Source: Lepisosteus oculatus (Eukaryota; Chordata; Actinopteri; Semionotiformes; Lepisosteidae). From it: a DNA stretch of 64,000 nucleotides. Below, in pieces: positions 11,501 to 23,500 of the stretch. Below the pieces are notes generated by a model. The model ran no database searches and was not told the DNA's origin. It was given only the letters and a program-made list of their open reading frames with translations. The stretch lies in assembly GCF_040954835.1 (NCBI RefSeq), contig NC_090698.1, forward strand, positions 66,657,284-66,721,283. The letters are read 5' to 3'. Positions within the stretch are counted from its first letter, which is position 1; every line of letters starts with the position of its first letter. The position numbers were made by a program, and so were the translations under genes.

Positions 11501-14500
11501 TGTCCCTGCCTGCTTAGGAGGGACAAAACGTGTTATCTTCAGTTTTCAGTAAAAAAAACATTTTCTGAACATCAACATAATAATACCTTCTTTCTCTCAT
11601 TGAATCACTTGAAAACACAGGAAAGTCTAGTGGAAATACCTTGGGACTATGTGAATACAATTTAACACAGCTTGCCTTCATGAGAAATATGGATCTGAAG
11701 ACTTAAGAACATAAGAATGGATACAAACCTGAGAAGGCTATTCAGCCCATGTAGCCCGTTTGGGGGGGGGGGAAAAGTATCCTTCCTCGCAGTAATACCT
11801 TCTACTCGCTGATGAGGAACACTAGTGTAACATATTAGCTGCACTGTATTAAGATTTCAGAATGTTACAAACTCACAAGCTTAAAAGGGAACATTGCGCA
11901 GCGTTAAGTTGGTCATGCCTGTGACAACATGGTGAATAATGCTTTATGCCCGTCTCCTGGATTTCACAGGCCACAATGTATCCGTACAAAGTAGTTCAGG
12001 TGGGTAGCTGCGTCAGCATGCGTAGGCTGCCAAAGAACGGGTAACAGGTTTATTCCATGCTGAAAAGAGAAGAAAGGAAACACAACGTTTCCGCTGTGGA
12101 GCCTTCTTCAGGTGATGGAAGGCTCCACGGCTGAAACGTTGTGTTTTCTTTTTTCTCTTTTCAGCAGGGAGTAAACCTATTACTTGTTCCTTTGTATTCG
12201 TACAAAGCTGCAAAGGTTTTTAGCTCCTGCCAGGTTATTTAGTTGGCCACGGTCTCTTCTTCCCCTGCTGACTGTCTCTACAGGCAGAAGGAGTCCAGAG
12301 GCCAAGCGGAGCTGATCAACAAGCTGCAGGCCTCGGTCAGGGAGCTGGAGGCGGCCAGGCTGGCCCAGGAGCAGGAGATGCGGGACGCCGCCAGCAGGGC
12401 GGAGCCGCTGAGCCGGAAGAGAGCGGCCCAGGAACAAGCGCTGCAGGAAGTGCGCTCTGAGTTGCTGGCCCACGAGCAGCGCAGTGGCAAGAAAGCCCAC
12501 GAGAACGAGGTCACCGCCACGCTGAACGACCAGAACCTGGGCACCGCGCTGGGAAAGGTGCTCCGCGCCCTGGAGGCAGAGAACGCCGCCCTTCGAGGGA
12601 GAGTCCTCCCTGTAAGTCACTGGACGAAGGACACGAGCTCCGCAGTGGGTCACTGCCTACAGCCTGCTGGTGGCTTATTGCAGCGTCTTTATTCACCTGC
12701 AGTGTTTCCTGCTACTTTGCCCTTTATCATAGATTTTCTTCAGCACACTGCGTAAAATGACAGCCTGTCTCAAATCTGTATCATCTTCTGTCCCAGTCTA
12801 TTAATGGGTTTAATAGAAAGGGAACCATCCACTGGAATTAAAACTGTAACAGCGTTCAGCCTAGTGCACAATCTTAAAAAAAGAATTGTGCCGTTTAAAC
12901 ACCAGAATTGTTATATAATGTTTTTTTTATAAATTAAGACAAAACATTAGAGTTATATTTATGCTGTATTGATTTTAAACTTGAAAATTGCTACAGATAA
13001 CAGTGGTTTCAAATACAATCTGCACATATGAAAATGTAATTAACGGCAATTTTACTGGTCAAGGTACAATTAGTAGATAATGCCTTTATCTGCCTGTAAA
13101 GCTCTGGTTATAAAAACCTTTAATAATCACATTATTATTATCTAAAAGTGGGTGATTATCCTCTTGTGCTTGTCCAATAAATATTTAGTGGCTCCTGCAA
13201 GAGCTAAAATATTGGAGTTAAGCTCTTTATGCAGGGTTTCGTCACTGTGTACATACTGTACAATACAGTATAGAATTCTCTGAAAATTGTCTTTAAAGAA
13301 AGGTTTAATGTTTATTTCTTATTTAAATTCTCATAATATTTTTATACCCAGTTCCGGCTAGTAAATTGAGCATTAATGCTCTATTAATGCTCTAATGTTT
13401 TATTTCCTTTTGGATGATGTTCACGGCAGGCTCCAGCTAGCTCTGTTGGTGGAGCATGAGACTCATAATCTCAGGGTAGCAGGTTCGTGTCCCACGTCGG
13501 GCGCCTGGTCCTCCACGTTGGAGGTTGGAGGTTGGGCACAAGGCTAACAACCCTTTCCTGTAAAAAAACTAATGTTACAGTAACAGCAACAGGATGTGGC
13601 TGCCCCTGCATGCCAAATGCATGACGGTCAAACATCCATTCATCCATCATGGCATATCATTACGTAATTTACAGTTTAAGTTTTTTTAAAACCTATTGAT
13701 GAATGTGGTTTTGAGCAGGCGTGAGGTGGGTCCAAAACTTGTATTTTTTTATTTTGACCAGGGAAAATCCCTGCTCACAAGCAGCACCGCTGAATGGCAG
13801 AGTAAGGAACAGCCGCAGAAGCGTGCTAGTGTTAACTCAGTCATACACAGAAGAGGCAGGCAGATTTTGTCCTGATTTAAACGCATCAATCCCCTCAAAA
13901 CGGGCATCTGTATGAACAGTGAAAAAGAGGCTTATTAAAAAAGAGGATTATTTAAGTATGTCACTGAGCATCTGATGGCTAAAAATGTGCATGTGAATGT
14001 GGGATCAGAAATCAAGTCTGGTTCACACTTCATCAATTAAAACTCTCCAGACATGAACTTCTGCATCCTCATGTTAAGCTACTTCTTTCTGGTCCTTGCC
14101 ATTCCTTGCAGGTGAACCTGACTTGAGCTTGACTCATTTATTAGCTAAACCAGAATCCTGACAGCTCTCCCTCAAATTATGAAAGCAGTGATGCTGTTAT
14201 GAGTGACAGATAGACACATGGTGTTGATAGATATGTGCAAACTGTGGGAATACAATAGTCGGCCAAGCAGAGAACACAGACTGAAGAGAAAATCACTGTA
14301 GTAGAACTGGAGCGAGTTATTTCTGGGTAACTCACTTTTTAGGGGAAGTGTCGTTTGCAGGCGTTGTAAATGAATTATATCAATTTATTTCAGTGGGGAT
14401 TTGATATTTCCATGAAAACTTGTTCACTGGCAGGTGGCAGAGCAGTTGGAGGCCGAGAAACGAGAGGGGCAGCTCAAAGCAGACCTGATTTTGAAGCAGC

Positions 14501-17500
14501 ACCAAGAACGGTAACACCTGTCAGTGTGCTTGTGGAGTGAAAGGTGTGAATTTGTGAACGGATGTACAAATGTTTCAGAACTCATAAAGAGAAGTTCGGA
14601 AAGATTAAAAAAACTAATATCCTCAATGATAGTTGAATGAAGTGATGAGAAAAAACTCCATCCACCTTGGAAGACACAACACATAGTGAAGATCAAGACT
14701 CTGTGGCCAAGTGTGTTAAGTGTGTTTTTCCATGTTTAACCTACCTTGCTGTTTTCGTCATGATTTTTTCAAGCACTTTAATAATCAGACAGGCAGCACT
14801 ACCAGTTGTGCTTGGAATCTCAAGTTCATTCAGATTTTCTCTTTGGAGAAAATGGGCCCCAAACATATCAGTTGCTGTTTTCAGTGGGTTCGTCTTTTTT
14901 TCCCCAGAATGGAGCAGCTCATTCTCAGCCATGAACAGGAGGTGGCAGCATTGTCTGAGAAGCTGGGTAGTGCTCGCTGTCAAGCCACAAGCATCCAGAG
15001 GCAAATGGACATTGTACAGTAAGCAGAGGCACTTCTTCCTGATCACTGATTGTCCTATTGGATGTTGTGAGGAGCAGCAAGGCTCAAATCTGGGACTCCT
15101 TCCATGCTTTAATACCCCATAACTCCATAGAAAGCAGTTAAAATCTTGACTGATTTACCAAGACTTGCTTTTATTAAGTCTAAAAAACCTAAGGAAGACC
15201 TAGGCAGGCAATGTAACCAATCTGAGTTCTTATTGCTAGTAATTAACTGTTGTATGAATTCTCACCCAGCTGTTGCCAATGCAGGACAGTAGTCCTGAAC
15301 ATGCCTCCTGTGTTCCTTCTAGAGAGCAGGCTGCAAACCAGAGCACGATGTACCTCCGTCAGGTCACTGACCTGGAGTCCACAGTCTCCCACCTGCGCTC
15401 CGAGCTGCGGGAAGCCAAAAGGATGTATGAAGACAAGGTTTGTTTACGGCCCCCCGGAACACAAAACGCAGATCAGTCAGTCGTGCAGACTAATTGTGTG
15501 CGTGGCAACAAAAGAGAACACAAAACGTGAACATTTGCTGCTGATACTGCTAAACCAACTCAACACTGTGGGTTGACCTGAAACTCTGTGGGTGGTTTAA
15601 AGCAGAAGCACAAGTATTGATCTTCGGGATTGACTGGTACCAAATGCTGATATTGGGTAACTCGGTATCTACCAGTATCGACTCCTGTTGTCATTTATGA
15701 AAATGCTGCTTTAGTTTAGGACCCATACTATGAGATTTTGCGGACGTTGTGAATAAGTCCACCACTTCACAGTAGCAGATTGTTACACAAACAATAGTTT
15801 GTCTGTGTGTGTGCCTTTTCTGTGTCTCTTAAATATTTGCAGAGCAGACTGAAAACTGCTGGTGGGAGAACTAACTTTTCTGTTGCCTGCATTTCGGTTC
15901 TCCAGAATGGGCGAAGTTGAAAACAAAAGAGCAAGTCTACCTCTGTTACTGCACTTGAATCACCTTTTGCCCTGCGACAATTTCTTTGTTCGTTTGCTAT
16001 TAACAGAAAATGCTGTGCCACCACATGTAAATATGATTTACTAAAAAGTGATGGATGTTTTGAAATATGATTGTGTTGCATTATATAACATTGCTGGATC
16101 CTGGTGTTGAGGTAGTGATGTGCGTCTCATTTTCTCCTGATGCACCTGGAAAACTTAATTTCCTAAAACTTCTTATTTTTAAGTAAACGTTTATGCCTTT
16201 AAAAGCCAAGAACACAGTCCTTGACACACTTTACATGGAGAAGACCAAACAAAGTTAAACTTGCTTTTTACTGTAAAGGTTGTGATCCTCACACTTGTTT
16301 GGTTATGTGCCTGGTGTGATCTCTAGTCTGCAACTGAGGCCATCAGACACATTGACATTAGGACTATACAGAGGATAAAACACACTTAATGTCTCTGGCA
16401 TACAACCTTCTCTGCTCCATCTCTTTAATTTAGTGTGTAGCGTTTTCTAGTTCAGTGTTTTCCCAAAATATATATTATGTGCGTCACGGTGGCACAGTGT
16501 TTAGCATTGCTGTCTCGCAGTGCTGAGGCCCTGGATTAAATTCCTGGGGTGCTCTCTGCGGGGAATGTGAATTTTGCATGGGTTTCCTCCCACAATCTAA
16601 ACTGGCAGCTTAGTTGGCTTCTGGGAAAATTGGCTCTCCTGTGAGTGTGTGTGTGTGTGCCCTTCGATGGAGTGGAGTCCCGTCCAGGGTGTATCCTGTC
16701 GTGCTCCCATTGCCTGCTGGGATAGGCTCCGAATCCCCCTACCCCACCACCAACCCTGAGTTGGAGGAAGTGGTTGGAAAATGGGTGGACGGACAATGTA
16801 TGTTATAAAATCGGTCGAAAAATTTGTTCGCAAGGGAGCTTTCGTAAAAACACTTGACGAAGAGCTTGTATACCTGTCACATTTAAATGGAAGCCAGAGT
16901 CATCCGTGAAATTGGGCTTGTATGTGATCTGCTTAAATTCTACACAGAATCAAGTGACAAAAGAATGATACTAATATGGAAGTGCGAACAGAAGCCTGTT
17001 TAACCATCTTAGATCATGTGAGGGAGTCCCTCTTCTCCCAGAGATAGAAGGAGAAAGATGGTGTCATGTAAGAATGCAGCTGAAGCCGTGAGACCAAGGA
17101 ATGTGACACTGATCGTGGTGGGCGGTGGTCTGGCAGGAAGGGATTGGCTGGAGCCCAGCCCTGGCCAGCGGATCCCAATGGGATAGGTTTTCTGGAGTGA
17201 TCGGAACATGCTTGTCTACATCATTCATTATCTGGACGAGTGGCCTGCTTGTATTTTTAGTTTTGCACAGCTGTTGCCCTGCAGCGTCCTTTATGCTCAT
17301 CTCTGCCATTCTGAAAAGGGGGATAGAGGAATGCCAAAAATAATACTCTTGGGGGGGGGAATATACGTGTGGAAATGAAAGCTGTACTTAATAGTTAGAA
17401 AGGATCATCTTTACCTTGTGTTTTTTTTCCTGAGTCTTAACAGTCTTTACACACCTTTACAGCTGCTGCTATACCCTGTCTGTTGGTAAAATGGATTAAG

Positions 17501-20500
17501 TTTGAAGTTTGTAAGTTAAACTTCAACATCTAGGTGCCGCAGCTGGAGAATCGGTTTTATCTTTAATGATCCAAAAGCTTACATCTCAGAATTTAGAGAT
17601 CTGAAATTAAAAGTCCCACCTTGCAAAATATAAACTGTAATGGTGTGATGTGGAGTCATCTGTAAAGTTTACACAAAGACGTCACTTTTCTCCTGACAGC
17701 AGCTACCAGCTGTCCTTTTGATGAATGATCAATGTTCCCTCCATTATTTTTTATGTATTTTTCAGGCTGGTCAAAAGTAATTTTGCAAAGGCATGCATTT
17801 AATACTGTAAACAAGGAAAGATTTTGTTGGTATGTTTCCCAATGTTTCTCATGTATCTGAATACAGTTATAGACTGCAACAAATGCTTTAAAAACAAGTG
17901 AATGGCGGGTCTCGTTTTCCATGGCAGATGATGTGTGTGTATGTACTGTATCCATCGTAATGCACTTTGCCTGCCTGTGATCTTGGTGATGGTGTCGTGA
18001 CCTCTGACATGCCCTGCGGCAGGTGGAGAGCCTGGAGAAGAAATTGATTTTGGCTTGCTCAGAGGCCGAGGCTGCCCAGTGTGAAAGAGATCAATACAGC
18101 CAGGAGTCTGGGGACCTCGATTCACAGCTCTGCCAGCTGATGGTGCGTGGATCTCCTTGTTCATGTAGTTTCTTACTCCTTCGCCGCGCTGGGGAGGCTT
18201 GTGAATTACATCGCCTGGTCCCATGTTTCCTTCAGAGCCCTGTTCTGTGTGCTTCAAACCCCACTGCTGATAAAATCAAAATGCAGCTCACACTCTGTTC
18301 ATAGCATGTCTCCCTCATTTTAGCACATGAGAATAATAATACAAACCAGGAAATGCAAACAAGTGATAATGACTCTGGAGAATACTTTTTTTTTAATGCA
18401 GATCCCTTAAATTTTAATTTTGATTTTTTTAAGGATTTAAAAACATTCCTTAAATGCTGTGGTTAAGCGATGACGTGGGTGTTAACTTTGCAGGCTAACT
18501 TACACAAGGCCCAGGAGGAGCTGAACCTGGAGAGGGAGCAGAACAAGCGTCTGTGGGACCGCGACACGGGGAACAGCATCGCCATCGACAGCCTGCGGCG
18601 GGAGCTGGACGAGAGGAGCATGGAGGTGCAGCGTCTGGAGGCCTTAGTCAAGTCTCTGAAGGAGGAGTGCCGGGTGCAAGTGGAACGCCAGGTGAGTTCA
18701 GCCTGTGGTCACCTCCGTTTTACTTAATGCTGCTCTGTGGGCTAATTAAACCTGTTAATTTGATTTTGGCTCAAATTGAGTGATAAATCGCATTCAGGGA
18801 GCTCACTGAGAGAATAGAGGTGCAGTATTTGGTCAGTATTTGGCAGTATTTGAGGAGTGCCGGGTGCAGGTGGAACGCCAGGTGAGTTCAGCCTGTGGTC
18901 GCCTCTTTTGCTTAACGAAACCTGCTCATTTTATTTGGCTCAGATTGAATATGCCTCGGAATATGTAATGAAGAATGGGGTAATATTTAACAACATGCTT
19001 TTTAAACGTCTTCTCTAGTCCACGTTTGAAAACCTGTTAATTTGATTTGGCTCAAATTGAGTGATAAATCGCATTCAGGGAGCTCACTGAGAGAATAGAG
19101 GTGCAGTATTTGGTCTCTGAAGGAGGAGTGCTGGTGCAGGTAGAACGCCAGGTGAGTTCAGCCTGTGGTCGCCTCTTTTGCTTAACTAAACCTGCTCATT
19201 TTATTTGGCTCAGATTGAATATGACTTGGAATATGTAATGAAGAATGGGGTAATATTTAACAACATGCTTTTTAAACTTCTTGTCCACGTTTGAAAACCC
19301 ACCTTGTGTGAATACTGTTCATTTCCTTGGGTTTTTTTTTTTTTTTCCCAAACAGCTGAAAGCAGAACAGGGTAAGAATGAGAAGACGGAGGAGGCGGCC
19401 AACCTGTGCAAGGAACTGGAGGTCACCAAGGACCTGCTGCGCCAGGCCGGGGAGGAACTGAAGAGTGACAGGGCAGTGCTGGAGGAGCGGACCAGGGCGC
19501 TGGGGGAGACCGAGCTGGACAGGAAGAAGCTGCAACTGCTGCTGGCGGAAAGGGAGGGGGAGCTGCAGCGGAGCAGGGCCCGGCTGGAGGGGACCGGGGC
19601 CAGCCTGCGGGCTTCGCAGGCGGAGGCGGAGGCCCTGAGGCTGAAGCTGGGCGAGAGGGAGACGATGGCGGACATGCTGCGGCAGCAGATGGAGAGCGTC
19701 ACGCAGATAGCCGGCCAGCACAGCCGCAACACGGAGAAACTGCACAGCGAGAGGGTGCAGCTGCTCAACGAGCTCAACGGACACAAACTAGACATCCAGC
19801 AGCTGAAGGTCGGGGCTTGTCAGGGCTGATCATTTTTTAGGTTTCCGTGGAGTATTGAGTAGATTTGGTCCATGTGTGTAGATACTCATAAGGCTCGTAG
19901 TTGTGCATTTCCAGCTTTCATAAATAAAACAGAAGTGCAACACGCTACAGGCAATCAGTTCGGTTGTAGTGGGTAGATTCTTTTCAGAGATTGTTAAAAA
20001 AGGCAGTTGAGTTGTAGGTCGCAGCAAAAAGAAAAGAATATAGAGTAGGATTTTGGAAAAGGATGCATATCACCGTAGGCTCATAACTTTAAAACTCTTC
20101 TTCCCAGCATGCCAGTTAGATTTGGACCACGTTTGATTTGTTTACAATTCTGTACCACGAGGACAGCCAGCTGCTGACGCCACAAAGGTTCAGGAATGTA
20201 CTTTGTTTCTAAAAACGCCTGTAGCTTGAAAAACAGTTATTTGCTTCTTTGGTGAGCAAACCAAGAAGGGAGGTGGCCTTGAAGGCACAACAGTTTGAAG
20301 CCCTTTGAGCCGTGCGTGTTGCGGAGGTGACAGAGCTGTCGTTTTGTGCTCTCTGTGCTCAGGCTGTCTGTGCGAAGAGGGACCATAGGCTGAGTGAACT
20401 GGAGCAGGAGCAGGTGCAGCTGCTGAGTGTGCTGTCAGAGAAGGCCTGCTGTATGAAAGAGCTCACACTGGAGAAGCAGCAGCTCACTGCAGACCTGGAG

Positions 20501-23500
20501 GTGCAGCGCATACAGCTGGTCAGCCTCACAGGTACGGATGTCTGCATTGTCTCCCCTGTTATCCACTAATAGACATTAATGCCCTCCCACACTGTCTCTC
20601 ACACTCCTTGCACATTCACAGTGACTGTTCCTGATCACTGTCACTCACAGATAGTGCTAAATTGCCGTCTGCACTTTTCCCCACACTGTCCACTAATACA
20701 CACAGTACTGTCTGCACTTTCCCTTACTGTCCACTAATACACACAGTACTGTCTGCACTTTCCCTTACTGTCCACTAATACACACATTACTGTCTGCACT
20801 TTCCCTTACTGTCCACTAATACACACAGTACTGTCTGCACTTTCCCTTACTGTCCACTAATACACACAGTACTGTCTGCACTTTCCCTTACTGTCCACTA
20901 ATACACACATTACTGTCTGCACTTTCCCTTACTGTCCACTAATACACACAGTACTGTCTGCACTTTCCCTTACTGTCCACTAATACACACATTACTGTCT
21001 GCACTTTCCCTTACTGTCCACTATTACACACATTACTGTCTGCACTTTCCCCACACTGTCCACTAATACACACAGTACTGTCTGCACTTTCCCTTACTGT
21101 CCACTAATACACACATTACTGTCTGCACTTTCCCTTACTGTCCACTAATACACACAGTACTGTCTGCACTTTCCCTTACTGTCCACTAATACACACAGTA
21201 CTGTCTGCACTTTCCCCTACTGTCCACTAATACACACAGTACTGTCTGCACTTTCCCCTACTGTCCACTAATACACACAGTACTGTCTGCACTTTCCCCT
21301 ACTGTCCACTAATACACACAGTACTGTCTGCACTTTCCCCTACTGTCCACTATTACACACATTACTGTCTGCACTTTCCCTTACTGTCCACTAATACACA
21401 CAGTACTGTCTGCACTTTCCCCTACTGTCCACTAATACACACAGTACTGTCTGCACTTTCCCCTACTGTCCACTAATACACACAGTACTGTCTGCACTTT
21501 CCCTTACTGTCCACTAATACACACAGTACTGTCTGCACTTTCCCCTACTGTCCACTAATACACACAGTACTGTCTGCACTTTCCCTTACTGTCCACTAAT
21601 ACACACAGTACTGTCTGCACTTTCCCTTACTGTCCACTAATACACACAGTACTGTCTGCACTTTCCCTTACTGTCCACTAATACACACAGTACTGTCTGC
21701 ACTTTCCCCTACTGTCCACTAATACACACAGTACTGTCTGCACTTTCCCCTACTGTCCACTAATACACACAGTACTGTCTGCACTTTCCCCTACTGTCCA
21801 CTAATACACACATTACTGTCTGCACTTTCCCTTACTGTCCACTAATACACACAGTACTGTCTGCACTTTCCCTTACTGTCCACTAATACACACAGTACTG
21901 TCTGCACTTTCCCTTACTGTCCACTAATACACACAGTACTGTCTGCACTTTCCCCTACTGTCCACTAATACACACAGTACTGTCTGCACTTTCCCCTACT
22001 GTCCACTAATACACACAGTACTGTCTGCACTTTCCCCTACTGTCCACTAATACACACAGTACTGTCTGCACTTTCCCTTACTGTCCACTAATACACACAG
22101 TACTGTCTGCACTTTCCCTTACTGTCCACTAATACACACATTACTGTCTGCACTTTCCCTTACTGTCCACTAATACACACAGTACTGTCTGCACTTTCCC
22201 CCACACATTCCACTCACACACAGTGCTGTGTGGTCTATCCCCCACACAGTCCACTCACACACAGTCCTGTCTGCTCTGTGCCTTGCACTGTGAACTAACA
22301 CAGTGCTATGTGAACTGTCACCAGTCCATGCAGTAATAGCCAGTACTGCACTGTGAACACAGTCCCCACTAACATTTGTATAATTCCTCACGCATTAATT
22401 GTAATTGAGTGCTACGTTTAAATATTCTTACTTATTATGTGTAATAATTTGAGTTTTTCATTGAAGAAAAACATACTGTATCCAAAACAATTTGTTGGCC
22501 TTGTATGTATTTCTCTCGAGCCTATTTTCTAATTAAAGAAAAGGTTACGAAAGACTGTTGGAAAGATCAGCGTAATTTATCTGAACAACAGTTGTAGGCA
22601 ATAACATCATTTCCTTCCTCTGAAACCTGCACAATCCTGCTTCTCAATTAAAGCAAAAGTCATGTGTTCTATCATGAGCTGCTTCTCTTCTCTCAATATC
22701 GTTCCTTAAGCAATACACTGTCAGAAGGAACAAGATATACTGTACAGTGCCTTGCGAAAGTATTCGGCCCCCTTGAACTTTTCAACCTTTTGCCACATTT
22801 CAGGCTTCAAACATAAAAATATAATTTTTTTATTTTATGTGAAGAATCACCAACAAGTGGGACACAATTGTGAAGTGGAACGAAATCTATTGGATTTTTG
22901 AAACTTTTTTAACTAATAAAAAAATGAAAAGTGGGGCGTGCAAAATTATTCGGCCCCTTTACTTTCAGTGCAGCAAACTCACTCCAGAAGTTCAGCGAGG
23001 ATCTCTGAATGATCCAATGTTGTCCTAAATGACTGATGGTGATAAATAGAATCCACCTGTGTGTAATCAAGTCTCTGTATAAATGCACCTGCTCTGTGAT
23101 AGTCTCAAGGTTCTGTTGAAAGCGCAGAGAGCATCATGAAGACCAAGGAACACACCAGGCAGGTCCGTAATACTGTTGTGGAGAAGTTTAAAGCCGGATT
23201 TGGATACAAAAAGATTTCCCAAGCTTCAAACATCCCAAGGAGCACTGTGCAAACGATCATCTTGAAATGGAAGGAGTATCAGACCACTGCAAATCTACCA
23301 AGACCTGGCCGTCCCTCTAAACTTTCAGCTCAGACAAGGAGAAGACTGATCAGACATGCAGCCAAGAGGCCCATGATCACTCTGGATGAACTGCAGAGAA
23401 CTACAGCTGAGGTGGGAGAGTCTGTCCATAGGACAACAATCAGTCTTACACTGCACAAATCTGGCCTTTATGGAAGAGTGGCAAGAAGAAAGCCATTTCT

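Noticed and set aside
13430-13503. tRNA-Lys or tRNA-Met gene
   Set aside because: Mismatched stems, altered anticodon for its body, and a SINE body with a tail directly attached.
17009-17343. Possible coding exon with frames on both strands in CCDC158 intron 10
   Set aside because: No family resemblance or fitting splice sites in phase with CCDC158; exons 10 and 11 already join in phase 0.
18852-19155. Additional CCDC158 exons at the copied exon ends
   Set aside because: No acceptor in front of either copy, and the second has a frame-changing base loss; duplicated debris.
19272-19795. Long minus-strand frames over CCDC158 exon 13 (also over exon 7)
   Set aside because: Leucine/glutamine- or serine-rich low-complexity translations, the usual antisense of a GC-rich coiled-coil exon.
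20664-22230. CRISPR-like regular array
   Set aside because: Units are contiguous with no unique spacers, in a vertebrate intron; a plain minisatellite.
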